A stretch of DNA of 60,546 bases, from NCBI GenBank assembly GCA_016342285.1, contig JAEINQ010000043.1:1-60546 (forward strand), written 5' to 3'. The translations under genes were made by a program, and so were the position numbers. Under the pieces are notes generated by a model that saw nothing but the letters and a program-made list of their open reading frames with translations, was not told where the DNA came from and searched no databases. Positions 41,007-50,869 of the stretch are shown here, in pieces. Numbering within the stretch: the stretch's first letter is position 1; every line of letters begins with the position of its first letter. The stretch is from Desulfobacterales bacterium (lineage in GTDB: Bacteria > Desulfobacterota > Desulfobacteria > Desulfobacterales > JAEINQ01).

Positions 41007-41503
41007 GGGGTTCCCCCGGCCGGAGCGTGTCTGCCATTGAAAACTTCAAGAAAAATGTGACTCAGGCAGTATAAAATGACCAGGCCGCAGCCCAGCGGCA
41101 CGCTGACCTGTACAATCCAATTTGGGATTCTTAAAACCGGTGATTCATAGTATCCCGCGGCGCGAATCCAGGGGAGACAGTACCAAATCATAACGCCGTT
41201 GATAAATCCGATGAGCATATAATTGATGATATTAACCACTTTTCGGGAACCCGGCTTGAGTTTGTCGATAAGAAAAGTAATTTTAATGTGCTCACCACTG
41301 CCGATCGATACGGCCGCACCGAGCGCTGTCGTATATATGAACAGGTAATTCATGGCTTCGTTGCCGCCGATAATTGAAGCGTTGAATCCGTATCGCATAA
41401 TAACCAGGGTAATCGTAATACTCAGTATGAGAAAGAAAAAGAGCGAAACGATCACCTCGAGCATTCGCGTTGCCAACTGTTCAATTTGATACAGCCTGTC
41501 CAC
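41003..41503 (-). CDS. TRAP transporter small permease (DctQ), system 1
   Basis: 166-aa, four-helix small membrane subunit. Family blocks MRYGFNASIIGGNEAMNYLFIY and GEHIKITFLID. I chose GTG at 41503 because AAGGAG sits 8 bases upstream; the TTG at 41521 would place the ribosome binding site inside the gene. It overlaps dctM (ATGA). A 480-bp repeat-filled gap separates it from dctP. Confidence 0.9.
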   Translation of the reverse strand: MDRLYQIEQLATRMLEVIVSLFFFLILSITITLVIMRYGFNASIIGGNEAMNYLFIYTTALGAAVSIGSGEHIKITFLIDKLKPGSRKVVNIINYMLIGFINGVMIWYCLPWIRAAGYYESPVLRIPNWIVQVSVPLGCGLVILYCLSHIFLEVFNGRHAPAGGTP

Positions 41504-41682
41504 GCGGTGATCTCCTTCCAATCTTGCAGCGGAAGATGGGTTCCCCTAAAAAGGGCTATGGGAAAAACATCTTCCGCTATCTGCGGCAACAGCGCCAAAG
41601 GCGGGCAAGCCTTGACAATCGTTCAACCCAGGTCCTTGTCCATGGGGCCAACGCGCCGGATCACAGCGCATGCTCCGGCGCG

Positions 41683-41962
41683 ATCGTAAAGAATCCTGGC
41701 CCAGAGGACCAGGCTTTGGTTTGCCCCTGGAAGGGGCGGCAATACTGCGCTTCCAGTTCGAAATGCCTTAAATGCCTAAATTGCCTAAAATGAAGGAATT
41801 CTGCCATATTTTAGCTTAAAAAACCGGAGCGAAGCGACTCCACAATTTTAGGCATTTTACATTTTAGTGCATTTTAGGCATTTGCCGACAAATGAAACGG
41901 CATAGCCAATGGACTCTGACCACGCCCCAATGACGTGGATTCCTACTTCGAATTGAATGCTT
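41683..41962. repeat. R2 modular repeat inside the TRAP-1 operon
   Basis: GTAAAGAATCCTGGCCCAG, GGTTTGCCCCTGGAAGG, CGAAATGCCTTAAATGCC, GGCATTTTACATTTTAGTG and the end module CTCTGACCACGCCCCAATG plus ACGTGGAT. It lies between dctP and dctQ, so either it is co-transcribed or it splits the operon. Confidence 0.7.
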
Positions 41963-41985
41963 GCCGGCGGATGAATGCGGCATTA

Positions 41986-42990
41986 CTACTTGTTGGCGAT
42001 GGCAATCGCTTCGTTGATTTCATCCCAGGAGAAATAGCCTTTATCGACATAATACTGCCAAACACCCTTTACGCCGCTTAAGAACCCGGGGCGGTCTTTG
42101 GGGTCCATGTGGTTGACTTTCAGTTTGTCTTTTAAAATGTTGAAGTAGCCCACTTCGGAATTCAGCCAAATCGTATCGCTGTAGATCATGGTCGCTTCGG
42201 CAACCGCATCGAAGACGGCTTGCAGATCAGCCGGAAGGCTTTTGTACCACGCCGGGTTGACGTAAAACGGATCCGGATGAACCTGCCAGTTCACCACCGA
42301 AAGATATTTCTGGGCCTCATAGAATTTCATGTCGACCGCGTTTGAAAAAGGATTCTCCTGGCCATCGACCACACCGGTTTTCAGTGCCATATAGGTCTCG
42401 GTATAGGCAACCTGCTGCGGATTGGCGCCCAAGGCTTTGAATGTGCGGATGGTGACATCGATGGGCGGGGTACGCATCTTCAGCCCTTTTAGATCACCAA
42501 CCGTTGCAATGGGTTGTTTGCTGTTGGTAATGTTGCGCATACCGCCGGCAACGCCCGTGGCCGGAATATAGATGCCATTGGCCATGGCCCCTTTGTTGAT
42601 CTTCTTTCCCAGATCACTGCGCATGACCGCCACCACTTTATCGGCATTTTCAAAGAGAAAGGGAAGTGTATACATCAGGTATTTTTTATTGGCTCTTTCA
42701 AATAGCCCGCCCCGGCTGCCCTGAACCGTCCCGAGCTTGACCATCTCCAATACCTCGGCCTCTTTACCCAGAACCCCTGAAAAATACAGTTCGACCTTGA
42801 TCTTTCCGTTGGATGCTTTTTCAAGCATATTTTTGAAAAAGACCATCGACTGGCTGCGGGGATGGCTATCGGACTGGGTGTTGGCATATTTAAACACATA
42901 CGTTTTGGCCAACGCCGAACCTGGACCGACCGTCAGCAGAAGAGAAACCGCCACCACGGCTACCAAAAGAATGAGTGCTTGTTTTTTCAT
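41986..42990 (-). CDS. TRAP substrate-binding protein (DctP), system 1
   Basis: 334-aa periplasmic binding protein. Signal peptide at residues 1-28 with cleavage near SALA-KT. DctP family core: FKYANTQSDSHPRSQ, ELYFSGVLGKEAEVLEMVKLGTVQ, LKMRTPPIDVTIRTFKALGANP and KTGVVDGQENPF, where the Arg of the KMRTP strand binds a substrate carboxylate. ATG 42990 with AAAGGAGA 7 bases upstream. The first gene of TRAP system 1. Confidence 0.95.
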   Translation of the reverse strand: MKKQALILLVAVVAVSLLLTVGPGSALAKTYVFKYANTQSDSHPRSQSMVFFKNMLEKASNGKIKVELYFSGVLGKEAEVLEMVKLGTVQGSRGGLFERANKKYLMYTLPFLFENADKVVAVMRSDLGKKINKGAMANGIYIPATGVAGGMRNITNSKQPIATVGDLKGLKMRTPPIDVTIRTFKALGANPQQVAYTETYMALKTGVVDGQENPFSNAVDMKFYEAQKYLSVVNWQVHPDPFYVNPAWYKSLPADLQAVFDAVAEATMIYSDTIWLNSEVGYFNILKDKLKVNHMDPKDRPGFLSGVKGVWQYYVDKGYFSWDEINEAIAIANK

Positions 42991-43159
42991 CTTAAATCTC
43001 CTTTCTTGGGTAAGTTTATGAAACGACGGTGTTGCCGATATCAGGCCATCGGGCCTGCTAAGTCTAAAATGACTGACTCTGTGTCCAGAGTGGCTTTTGG
43101 ATGACGGCGATATTCCCATACGTTATCTGTGTTGATGCCGCCGGTGGTAATAATTTTGT

Positions 43160-43265
43160 AAGCGTTCACAGGGCACCGCATCTGCTTTGTTCCCGGGCAT
43201 TTGAAGTACAACAGAGTACGTCTGCATGCCCGGCGCCTCGCATCTACGGCACCCTGTTAACGCTT
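43160..43265. repeat. 106-bp near-palindrome between iclR and dctP
   Basis: Outer arms AAGCGTTCACAGGGCACCG and CGGCACCCTGTTAACGCTT match in inverse with a few differences. Inside, GCATCTGC pairs with the reverse of GCATCTAC less well, CCCGGGCAT with ATGCCCGG, and GTAC with GTAC at the tip. It could form a long cruciform. It is of the transported-repeat type, not an R1 or R2 copy. Confidence 0.75.
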
Positions 43266-43337
43266 ACCGTGCGAGGGTTTGGAACTTCTTGATCGTTCTA
43301 ACCCCTTAAACAGTTACATAATTTTCATCATCACCGT

Positions 43338-44147
43338 TCACCTGTAAGGATCAGTCCCCATGCTGAATCCGAGTTTACGCGAAATCCTCATTGCGGTTTC
43401 AGTGACAAGGAATTTTAATGATTCATCTATCTTTTCAATGGTCATCCGTGTCGTGGGCCCGGACACGCTCATGGCTGCCACGACTTTCCCAATTTCGTTT
43501 CGAATCGGAGCGGCAACACATCGTACGCCCTCCTCGTTTTCTTCGTCGTCCATGGCATAACCCGTTGTCCTTATCATTTGTAAATGCTGCTTCATTTCAA
43601 ATGGATCCGTGATCGTATTACGGGTGCGCCGATCTGAATTCACGTTTTGCAGAATCATATCCACATCTGTTTCAGGCATATCTGCCATCAACACTTTCCC
43701 CACCGCGGAGCAGTGGAGTGGAATTCTGGAACCCAAGCTGGAAACCATCTGCAAGCCGCCCCGTTTTGGATTAAAATCCACTTTATCGATATAAATCGCC
43801 TTGTTTTGATCCAGCACCACCAGATGAACGGTTTCCTGAACATCATCGCCCAAACGAATAAGATACGGGTGGGCTTCTTTGCGGACATCAATGTGGCTAA
43901 GGAGATGGTTACCGAGTTCCACCAGCTTAAATCCCAGATGGTAATGCTTGCTGGCCTTGTCCTGGCGGATAAAATCAAAATAAGCCAGGGATGTGAGTAG
44001 TCGGTGGGTCGTTCCTTTGGGGAGTTCTATTATTTCAGATAGCTCACCCAGGCTCAGTCCACTGGGATAGTTCCCGATGGTTTCAAGAATCAGCGTTGTA
44101 CGCGTGATGGTCTGCACAAGATTGGCGGGTTTCTTTCCTTTTGTCAT
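43338..44147 (-). CDS. IclR family transcriptional regulator
   Basis: 269-aa regulator. N-terminal winged helix about 12-75 (NLVQTITRTTLILETIGNYP, LPKGTTHRLLTSLAYFDF) and the C-terminal effector domain with QETVHLVVLD, HCSAVGKVLMA and GVRCVAAPI. It sits inside the uronate cluster, after uxuA, and is the likely local regulator; KdgR of enterics belongs to the same family and senses KDG. ATG 44147 with GAGG 5 bases upstream. A truncated copy of its N-terminus and promoter lies before eda. Confidence 0.93.
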   Translation of the reverse strand: MTKGKKPANLVQTITRTTLILETIGNYPSGLSLGELSEIIELPKGTTHRLLTSLAYFDFIRQDKASKHYHLGFKLVELGNHLLSHIDVRKEAHPYLIRLGDDVQETVHLVVLDQNKAIYIDKVDFNPKRGGLQMVSSLGSRIPLHCSAVGKVLMADMPETDVDMILQNVNSDRRTRNTITDPFEMKQHLQMIRTTGYAMDDEENEEGVRCVAAPIRNEIGKVVAAMSVSGPTTRMTIEKIDESLKFLVTETAMRISRKLGFSMGTDPYR

Positions 44148-44194
44148 TGATCCTCGTGTCATGTCGATGTGAAATGGTTTCATATTGCGGAATT

Positions 44195-44240
44195 GCGTTT
44201 CGTATTGCGATATGTAAATCTTTTAATTTTTACTTGTCAA
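44195..44240 (-). promoter_or_regulatory. iclR promoter and candidate operator
   Basis: Minus-strand TTGACA (44235-44240), 17-bp spacer, TTACAT (44212-44217). Just downstream is ATATCGCAATACGAAACGC (44195-44213). A closely similar ATATCGCTATAAGAAATATC stands at the same place in the eda promoter, so it may be the regulator's own site. Confidence 0.5.
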
Positions 44241-44287
44241 GCATTTTATGCCGGTCAGAAAAATATTTTCCCGGCGATGTTGAACTG

Positions 44288-45334
44288 TCACCCTCCGGCC
44301 GAGGAAAACGCCTCCCACAAACCGTTGAGGTAGGCCGCGCCCAGGGCACGATCAAAGAGACCGTAGCCGGGGTTACCGGTTTCCCGCCAGATCATGCGGC
44401 CATGATCCGGTCGCAAGGGACCGTTGAACCCGTTTTTAACCAGCGTTTCGATAATCGCATAGATGTCGATATGACCGGAGGCGCTGGGGTGGGCGGTTTC
44501 ATGGAAGGATTTTTCACCGTCGATGTGAACATTGCGCACGTGCATGAATACGATACGTCCCATGCTGGAAAATTCGTCCACCAGGGCGGGAAGATCGTTG
44601 GACGGCAGCGCCCCCAGCGATCCGGTACACAGGCTCAATCCGTTTGCCGGGCTGTCTTCAATGCCAATCAACCGGCGCAAGGCGTCACCATTGACGATAA
44701 TTCGCGGCAGTCCGAATATCGGCCAGGGCGGGTCATCCGGATGGATGCCCAGCCGCAGCCCCAAGTCTTCGGCAACGGGAATGACCCGGTGGAGAAAATA
44801 CGTCAGGTGATCCCAGAGCATCTCTTTGCTGACACCGTCATAGGCCCGCAACAGTTTTTGTAATTGAGGGGCGTCAAAGGCGGTGCTCCACCCGGGCAGG
44901 TCACGGGTGCCGTGGGAAAGATCGATCCGGGCAAGATCGGCATGATTGTAGCTAAGAGACGTGGTGCCATCGGGCAGCGGCCGGGCCAAATCGGTTCGGG
45001 TCCAGTCGAATACGGGCATGAAATTATAACAGATCGTCGTGACGCCCGAGGCTGCCAGATTTTTCAGGCTGATAATATAATTGTCGATATAATGATCCCG
45101 GGACGGATTTCCCAGTTTGATATCTTCGTGTACCGGCAGGCTTTCCACGGCAGTCAACATCAGACCGTTTTCTTTAATTTGATCGGCCATCGCGTCGATG
45201 GATTCGGGCGACCAGACCTCACCAGGCGCCATTTCATGCAGCGCACTGACCACGCCCACAACCCCCGGAATCTGACGGATATCCTTCAGGGACACGGGAT
45301 CGTCCGGGCCGTACCATCGAAGGGACAATTGCAT
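44288..45334 (-). CDS. uxuA: D-mannonate dehydratase
   Basis: 348-aa TIM-barrel enzyme that dehydrates D-mannonate to 2-keto-3-deoxygluconate. Family start MQLSLRWYGPDDPVSL, then PGVVGVVSALHE, NFMPVFDWTRTDL, RLGIHPDDPPWP with the metal-binding His, LCTGSLG and VHIDGEKSFHETAHPS, and the C-terminal RPDHGRMIW. GGAGG precedes the ATG. It lies 30 bp downstream of uxaC in the same direction. Confidence 0.96.
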   Translation of the reverse strand: MQLSLRWYGPDDPVSLKDIRQIPGVVGVVSALHEMAPGEVWSPESIDAMADQIKENGLMLTAVESLPVHEDIKLGNPSRDHYIDNYIISLKNLAASGVTTICYNFMPVFDWTRTDLARPLPDGTTSLSYNHADLARIDLSHGTRDLPGWSTAFDAPQLQKLLRAYDGVSKEMLWDHLTYFLHRVIPVAEDLGLRLGIHPDDPPWPIFGLPRIIVNGDALRRLIGIEDSPANGLSLCTGSLGALPSNDLPALVDEFSSMGRIVFMHVRNVHIDGEKSFHETAHPSASGHIDIYAIIETLVKNGFNGPLRPDHGRMIWRETGNPGYGLFDRALGAAYLNGLWEAFSSAGG

Positions 45335-45364
45335 GCCTTGCCTCCATTTGTAAATATATGACGC

Positions 45365-46789
45365 TCAACTTGGGAAAGGGTCTGTTTCAATACCGAAGTA
45401 CGCGACGGCATTACGATAACAGACGTCTTGCACCATCCCCCCGATGAGATCGAAATCATCGGGGAGTTCGCCGTTTTCAACGTCCGTACCCAACAGATTA
45501 CACAATACCCGGCGGAAATATTCGTGGCGCGGATATGACAGAAAACTGCGTGAGTCGGTCAACATGCCCACAAAGCGGCTCAAGAGACCCATATTGGAAA
45601 GGGCGTCGAGCTGACGTTCGATGCCGTCTTTCTGGTCGTTGAACCACCAGGCGCTTCCGAACTGAATCTTGCCGACAACGGTCCCGTCCTGAAAATTACC
45701 GCACATGGCGGCGATCAATTCATTATCGCGGGGGTTCAACACATATAAAATGGTTTTTGCCAGCCGCTGGTTTCGATCCAGGGTGTCGAGAAACCGGGCC
45801 AGGGGTTTGGCCATGTCAAAATCGCCCATGGAGTCATAACCGCTGTCCGGACCCAGGGTCTCAAATGCGCGGGTGTTGGTGTTGCGCAGGGCTCCGAAAT
45901 GAAACTGCTGGGTCCAGTTGCGCCCGGCATCCATCTCGGCCAGGGTCTGCATCATGGCGGACTTGAATTTGAAAATGTCAATGGCATCCAATGGTTGCAT
46001 CCTTCGGACGCGATCGAAAATTTGCGGTATTTCAGCCGTCGAAAACGTTTCGGCATAGGGTTGCTGCAAACCGTGATCGGACAGACGGCATCCGGCGTCG
46101 TGAAAAAAGCAATGACGCTGCTCCAGGGCTTCTAAAAAGCGGCTGTAGGAATCCACCGCCGTATCGCTGGCTGCTTCCAGCCGCATGATCCAGTCATTGA
46201 AACCTGCGGGGTTTTCAACCGCCATGGCCGCATCGGGCCGAAAAGCCGGCACCACCCGTACATCAAAGGTCTTGTCCCTTGCGATGTTTGCGTGATGCTT
46301 TAAATCGTCGGTGGGGTCGTCCGTGGTGCAGATGACACGGACATTCATCTTGTTGAGTATTCCCCGCACACTCAGGTCTTTGCCTTGGAGCATTTCACTG
46401 CAGGCATGATAAATATCAGCAGCGGTTTTGCCGTCCAGCAGCCGCTCGATGCCGAAGTGGCGTTTCAGCTCCAAGTGGGTCCAGTGGTACAGGGGATTTC
46501 TCAGTGTCTTGGGCACCGTTTGCGCCCAGGCAACGAATTTTTCAAGATCGGAAGCATTCCCGGTGATGGCGTTCTCGTCAATGCCGTTGGCCCGCATGGC
46601 CCGCCATTTGTAATGATCACCGTCCAACCATATACGCGTGAGATTGGCAAAGCGTGTATCCTCGCGGATATCCTTCACCGGCAGATGACAATGGTAGTCG
46701 AAAATCGGCATGGGCCGGGCGAAATCATTGTACAGCCGTATGGCGGCATCCGAATAAAGCAAAAAGTCGTCGCTTAAAAAGGCCGGCAT
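45365..46789 (-). CDS. uxaC: Glucuronate (uronate) isomerase
   Basis: 474-aa amidohydrolase-fold isomerase: D-glucuronate to D-fructuronate and D-galacturonate to D-tagaturonate. Metal histidines in FDYHCHLPVKD (H33, H35), then VICTTDDPTDD, HFGALRNTNTR, NPRDNELIAAMCGNFQDG and the C-terminal FVGMLTDSRSFLSYPRHEYFRR. AAAGGAG precedes the ATG. First committed step for both uronates imported here. Confidence 0.97.
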   Translation of the reverse strand: MPAFLSDDFLLYSDAAIRLYNDFARPMPIFDYHCHLPVKDIREDTRFANLTRIWLDGDHYKWRAMRANGIDENAITGNASDLEKFVAWAQTVPKTLRNPLYHWTHLELKRHFGIERLLDGKTAADIYHACSEMLQGKDLSVRGILNKMNVRVICTTDDPTDDLKHHANIARDKTFDVRVVPAFRPDAAMAVENPAGFNDWIMRLEAASDTAVDSYSRFLEALEQRHCFFHDAGCRLSDHGLQQPYAETFSTAEIPQIFDRVRRMQPLDAIDIFKFKSAMMQTLAEMDAGRNWTQQFHFGALRNTNTRAFETLGPDSGYDSMGDFDMAKPLARFLDTLDRNQRLAKTILYVLNPRDNELIAAMCGNFQDGTVVGKIQFGSAWWFNDQKDGIERQLDALSNMGLLSRFVGMLTDSRSFLSYPRHEYFRRVLCNLLGTDVENGELPDDFDLIGGMVQDVCYRNAVAYFGIETDPFPS

Positions 46790-46874
46790 GATCGGCTCCT
46801 TTGGTTGTTGTGCGGCTCGTATCTTGGGGGAAAAAATCTCCTTCAGGTGAAGCCTAAGGTTCGATTGCTAACTT

Positions 46875-46980
46875 TGTAGGGTTCGAGGATTCAAGGGGTC
46901 GAGGGGTCGAGTGAAAAAAGGATCTCCATCCAATAGTCTTCACTTGAACCCTGGAATCCTCGAACCCCTGGGCCCTAAAG
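46875..46980. repeat. GGGTTCGAGG-type inverted repeat
   Basis: GGGTTCGAGGATTCAAGG on the left and CCTGGAATCCTCGAACCCC on the right form an imperfect inverted repeat in the uxaC-SDR gap; the units resemble the GGTTCAAG repeats at 26600. Confidence 0.6.
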
Positions 46981-46984
46981 CGAT

Positions 46985-47800
46985 TTAGATATTGTGCGCC
47001 AAATACCCCCCATCCACCGGGACGGAAACGCCGGTGACAAAACCCGAGGCATTGGCGCTGGCCAGAAACAGCGTAACGCCGGCCAACTCGCTGATATCCC
47101 CAAAACGACCCCAGGGGGTGCGCGCAATGATGGCCTGGCCCCGGGGGGTTAATTCACCGGTTTTTTCATCCATCAGCAACGCCCGGTTCTGTTTGCCCAG
47201 AAAAAATCCCGGCGCGATGGCATTGACCCGAATGCCATGGGCTGCAAATTCGTTGGCCGTGGCCCGGGTCAGGTTGAGCACCGCGGCTTTGGCGGCGTCG
47301 TAGGCCCAAACGCCGGAGAGCGGATTGTAGGACGCCATGGAGGTCAAATTGATGATCGAGCCTTTGATCTTTTGTTTGATCCAATGGGCCGCCACCACTT
47401 TTGTGGGGACCATCAACCCGGCCATGAGATTTAATTCAACAATCCGGGAAAATAGGTCCAGGTCGGTGTCGATGAAATCGGTTTTGCCCATGTTGCCACC
47501 CACGGCATTGATCAGGATATCCGCCGGGCCCAATTCATCCTGGCACCGAACGAGGGCCTCGGTCACCGCCTGCTCGTCGGCCGTGTCCACCCTGCAGGTA
47601 CAAATCCGGTCGGAGTTGTCGGTGATTTGCATCAGTTTTGATCGGACCTGGTCAAGAGAGCTGTCCGAACGACTCCAGATGATCACGCCGGCACCGGCTT
47701 TGAGAAGGACTTCGGACATGGCCGAACCGATGGCCCCGGCCCCTCCGGCAACAATCGCCGTGTGACCGGCCAGGCTGAATAAATCATTTAAAATATTCAT
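46985..47800 (-). CDS. SDR-family oxidoreductase, probable D-mannonate oxidoreductase (UxuB-like)
   Basis: 271-aa short-chain dehydrogenase. NAD(P)-binding GGAGAIGSAM near residue 20, NAVGGN, catalytic Ser in NLTSMASYNPL and YDAAKAAV. It replaces the long-chain UxuB of enterics; SDR-type fructuronate reductases are known in Gram-positives and Thermotoga. Context fits: between uxaE (4-bp overlap) and uxaC/uxuA, so it would reduce D-fructuronate to D-mannonate. The reaction is inferred from position. Confidence 0.82.
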   Translation of the reverse strand: MNILNDLFSLAGHTAIVAGGAGAIGSAMSEVLLKAGAGVIIWSRSDSSLDQVRSKLMQITDNSDRICTCRVDTADEQAVTEALVRCQDELGPADILINAVGGNMGKTDFIDTDLDLFSRIVELNLMAGLMVPTKVVAAHWIKQKIKGSIINLTSMASYNPLSGVWAYDAAKAAVLNLTRATANEFAAHGIRVNAIAPGFFLGKQNRALLMDEKTGELTPRGQAIIARTPWGRFGDISELAGVTLFLASANASGFVTGVSVPVDGGYLAHNI

Positions 47801-49362
47801 TCCGATGCCTTCCCTTCCAACAGTGCGAAATGGCGATCAAAATGGCGCTCCAGGTTGTCTGTATAGGCGTTTTCGCTGCAATGAAGCACATCAAAAAGCC
47901 CTTGCCGCAGGGTCGGATGGTTAAGCACCGAGCCATAGGTGACATGCAATATTTCGCGAGCGTGAAAGTCATCCAAGACGCCGGCAAGGGATGCGTCCGG
48001 CAACATGGAGGCAGGGGGTAGTTTTTCGATTTCAGCCGATACGTGGTAGGTTGCGCGATCGTCGGCGTATCTTGAAATGCTGAATTCCAAAATATCCCAA
48101 AACATGGAAGGGTTCTGCTCCGCTACGGTGCGAAGGGCTTCCAGATAGCTGGTGCCGGCGGTCTTGACATGCAGCAATCCCTTTGTATGGCGGGCAAAGG
48201 CCGGATAAATGGCAAATTTGTCCGACCCGGAATGCAGGCTCATCTTGTAATTGCCGAATGCGCGCGCCACGGCCGCATGGCGGGCGAAAGAGGCACTAAA
48301 AGAGGCGACATCACCGATGTAATCGACCCCTTTTTCGAAATCCCCCACATAGCGTGGCGCCAGGCTGTTTACAACCACCCCCAAACGGACCAGTTCGGAG
48401 GCAATATAAACATGTTCGGCAAGGGTGGTCGCCGAATCGGTTTCATCCACACTGACTTCAAGGTCAAAGGGTTTCGAACCCATTTTCCGGCGAAGATGGC
48501 GAACCATCGCGAGCGTATGAGCGATGACGGCGCCATATTTGGCGGCGGAACGCAATACCTCCTCCCGGGTGAATTGAACCGACAGGCCGTCCAGTTCCAA
48601 CGGACGCCGGGTCAAGGCGTCGACCAGATCCCCGGCCGTGGTTTGCAGCCGATTCCACGGCAGCGCGGCCACCTTTTCCTCCAATTGTCCGGCATCGGCG
48701 CCATCGGCCGCGGGATCCATATATTCCCCGGGGTCAATGGTGAAAAACGTGTAGCCGGCATCCACGAAGGTGTCGATCTCACCCGTGGTTTTCAAATGAT
48801 CGGCATCGGCGCCAAAGCCCTGTCGCCATCCTTCCTGCCATGCGCCCCACATGGCATCGTCGAGCACCTGACGGGGGCTGCGGCCGGTGCGGCTGTTTTC
48901 GCGCACCGACTGCTGGCACAGCACGGCGGCCAGATGGGTCTTGGCCAGGGCGCGGACGTGTCCCGGCGTGGCCAGCCCCAAGCGATCCCCGCAGCCGGCC
49001 GAAGGGACCGGCCCGATGACCCGGGGTTGTAAAAACGAGAGTGCGCCTTGAATCACGTCAGCCGCGTGCGTGTCTGCTTTTGCCAGGGCCAGATGAAAAT
49101 CAGCGTCCTTTAGGCGGATGGATCGGGGCGTGCCCAGGACGTTGACCCGTTGGGACGTCTTAGAAATCATGCCCACCACTTTTTCGTGTCCGCGGCGGCC
49201 CAAAAAATACAGGCAGCGGTTGGCGGCAGTAATCGAACGGGGAAAAACCGTAATCTCGGCCACAGGACCGATGACGGTATGCGCCGAGGCCTCTGCGATG
49301 TCATCGGTCAGGGCCGGAGCCAGGGATTCATTTTCAAGACTTTCCAGTAGAATCTGTTCCAT
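47797..49362 (-). CDS. uxaE: Tagaturonate epimerase
   Basis: 521-aa enzyme of the UxaE family (tagaturonate/fructuronate C4-epimerase, formerly a hypothetical). Recognised by PRSIRLKDADFHLALAKADTH, DEADHLKTTGEID-type block here GADADHLKTTGEIDTFV, FTIDPGEYMDP, VSVDETDSATTL, LAPRYVGDFEKGVDYIGD and MSLHSGSDKFAIYP. It links galacturonate to the glucuronate branch and makes UxaA/UxaB unnecessary. ATG 49362 (MEQILLES) with GAGGTGG upstream; an ATG six codons earlier is possible. Overlaps the SDR gene by ATGA. Confidence 0.92.
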   Translation of the reverse strand: MEQILLESLENESLAPALTDDIAEASAHTVIGPVAEITVFPRSITAANRCLYFLGRRGHEKVVGMISKTSQRVNVLGTPRSIRLKDADFHLALAKADTHAADVIQGALSFLQPRVIGPVPSAGCGDRLGLATPGHVRALAKTHLAAVLCQQSVRENSRTGRSPRQVLDDAMWGAWQEGWRQGFGADADHLKTTGEIDTFVDAGYTFFTIDPGEYMDPAADGADAGQLEEKVAALPWNRLQTTAGDLVDALTRRPLELDGLSVQFTREEVLRSAAKYGAVIAHTLAMVRHLRRKMGSKPFDLEVSVDETDSATTLAEHVYIASELVRLGVVVNSLAPRYVGDFEKGVDYIGDVASFSASFARHAAVARAFGNYKMSLHSGSDKFAIYPAFARHTKGLLHVKTAGTSYLEALRTVAEQNPSMFWDILEFSISRYADDRATYHVSAEIEKLPPASMLPDASLAGVLDDFHAREILHVTYGSVLNHPTLRQGLFDVLHCSENAYTDNLERHFDRHFALLEGKASE

Positions 49363-49569
49363 ACCACCTCGGCCAGTCATATGAAAATCTGTGAAGTAAG
49401 AAGGTCGGGAAATCGATCATCTCCCTATAAGCCCTTTTAAAACCCCATCTAAGCTTCGATCTCGGCGTTGCGGGCCTTCTCAAAATACTCATCACGCCAT
49501 GGCGTGACTGCGTTCTTTCGGCGGCCCGCGCCTTGGCCTCAAAGCCGATCTGAGGTTTTGAAACAGCTT

Positions 49570-50850
49570 CTAACCAAGTAGATTGGGTAACGTCATCGAT
49601 ATAGCGGGGATGAATGTCACAAGCATTAGCGCAATGAGGATGGCCAGATAAAAGGGCCACATTGTTTTTACCGCGTCCTCCAACCTGACACCGCCGACAA
49701 CACAACCGACAAACAGACACGATCCCACGGGAGGGGTGCAAAGCCCCAGCCCGAGATTCATCATTAATATCATGCCGAACTGATAGGGGTCCATGCCAAG
49801 GCCAGTGGCGATGGGTAAAAATATCGGCGTACAAATGAGAATCAACGCGGCCATATCCATGATCATGCCTAAAAAAAGCAGCATCAGGTTGATCATCAAC
49901 AGAATTACGACCGGGTTGTCTGAAATAGCCGTCAGGAAAACCGACATTTTTGTTGGCACCTGGTAAAACGTCAACAAGTATGCAAATGCGCTCGAACAGG
50001 CAATGAGGATCATGACCATAGAGGTAGTTTTGACTGAATTGGTGACAGCCAGCTTGAACTTCTTCCATGTCATCGCCCGATAGACAAAAATGATAACCAA
50101 AAAGGCATAGATCGCTCCAAATGCGCCGGATTCCGTCACCGTAAAAATTCCGCTGAGTACACCGCCGACAATGATAATTGCCGTCATCAACCCGGGCAGC
50201 GCCGTGATAAAATCCTTGATTAAAGTTACAAAGCCAGGAAATTTCTCGGACGTATAACCCCGTTTTACGGCAACAACGTAGGAAACGGCGGCCAGGCACA
50301 GGCACATCAAGACACCGGGAACAAACCCGGCCAGAAACAATTTGGAAATGGAAAGACTCCCGCCGGCCGCCACGGCATAAATAATCATATTGTGGCTCGG
50401 TGGAATGATGATACCTGCAATGGATGAGGTTACGGTCACATTTACCGCGTAATCATCATCATAGCCTTTCTCTTTCATGACCGGTATCAGGATGGATCCC
50501 AAAGCGGAAACGTCTGCTATGGCCGAACCCGATATGCCACCGAACAGCATGGAAGAGAAAACATTGACCACGCCGAGTCCTCCCCGCATCGCCCCGACTG
50601 CCGAAGATGCAAATCGGACCAGTCGTATGGCGATACCTCCATGAAACATCAACTCACCGGCAAAAATAAAGAACGGAATCGCCATGAGGGAAAAAATGCT
50701 GATACCTGAAATGATCCTTTGAAAGGCGATCATCATCGGCAACCCCTCATAAAAAAAGGCGGAAACCGCGGCAACGCCGAGAGCAAATGCCACCGGAAGA
50801 CCGATGATGACACAAACGGCAAACACAACGATTAAGATGAACAGGCCCAT
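49570..50850 (-). CDS. TRAP transporter large permease (DctM), system 2
   Basis: 426-aa, about 12-helix permease. LPVAFALGVAA start, FGGISGSAIADVSALG, IIPPSHNMIIYAVAAGGSLSISKLFLAG and GLCTPPVGSCLFVGC motifs. A separate, more distant paralogue of the 39729-41006 gene. It lies 20 bp after dctQ and 200 bp before uxaE, placing the transporter in front of the uxaE-SDR-uxaC-uxuA operon. Confidence 0.95.
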   Translation of the reverse strand: MGLFILIVVFAVCVIIGLPVAFALGVAAVSAFFYEGLPMMIAFQRIISGISIFSLMAIPFFIFAGELMFHGGIAIRLVRFASSAVGAMRGGLGVVNVFSSMLFGGISGSAIADVSALGSILIPVMKEKGYDDDYAVNVTVTSSIAGIIIPPSHNMIIYAVAAGGSLSISKLFLAGFVPGVLMCLCLAAVSYVVAVKRGYTSEKFPGFVTLIKDFITALPGLMTAIIIVGGVLSGIFTVTESGAFGAIYAFLVIIFVYRAMTWKKFKLAVTNSVKTTSMVMILIACSSAFAYLLTFYQVPTKMSVFLTAISDNPVVILLMINLMLLFLGMIMDMAALILICTPIFLPIATGLGMDPYQFGMILMMNLGLGLCTPPVGSCLFVGCVVGGVRLEDAVKTMWPFYLAILIALMLVTFIPAISMTLPNLLG

Positions 50851-50869
50851 GGATCAGCAATCTCCTGAT

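Noticed and set aside
49334..50305. 323-codon minus-strand frame overlapping dctM-2
   Set aside because: Out-of-frame shadow of the permease on the same strand; composition not protein-like.
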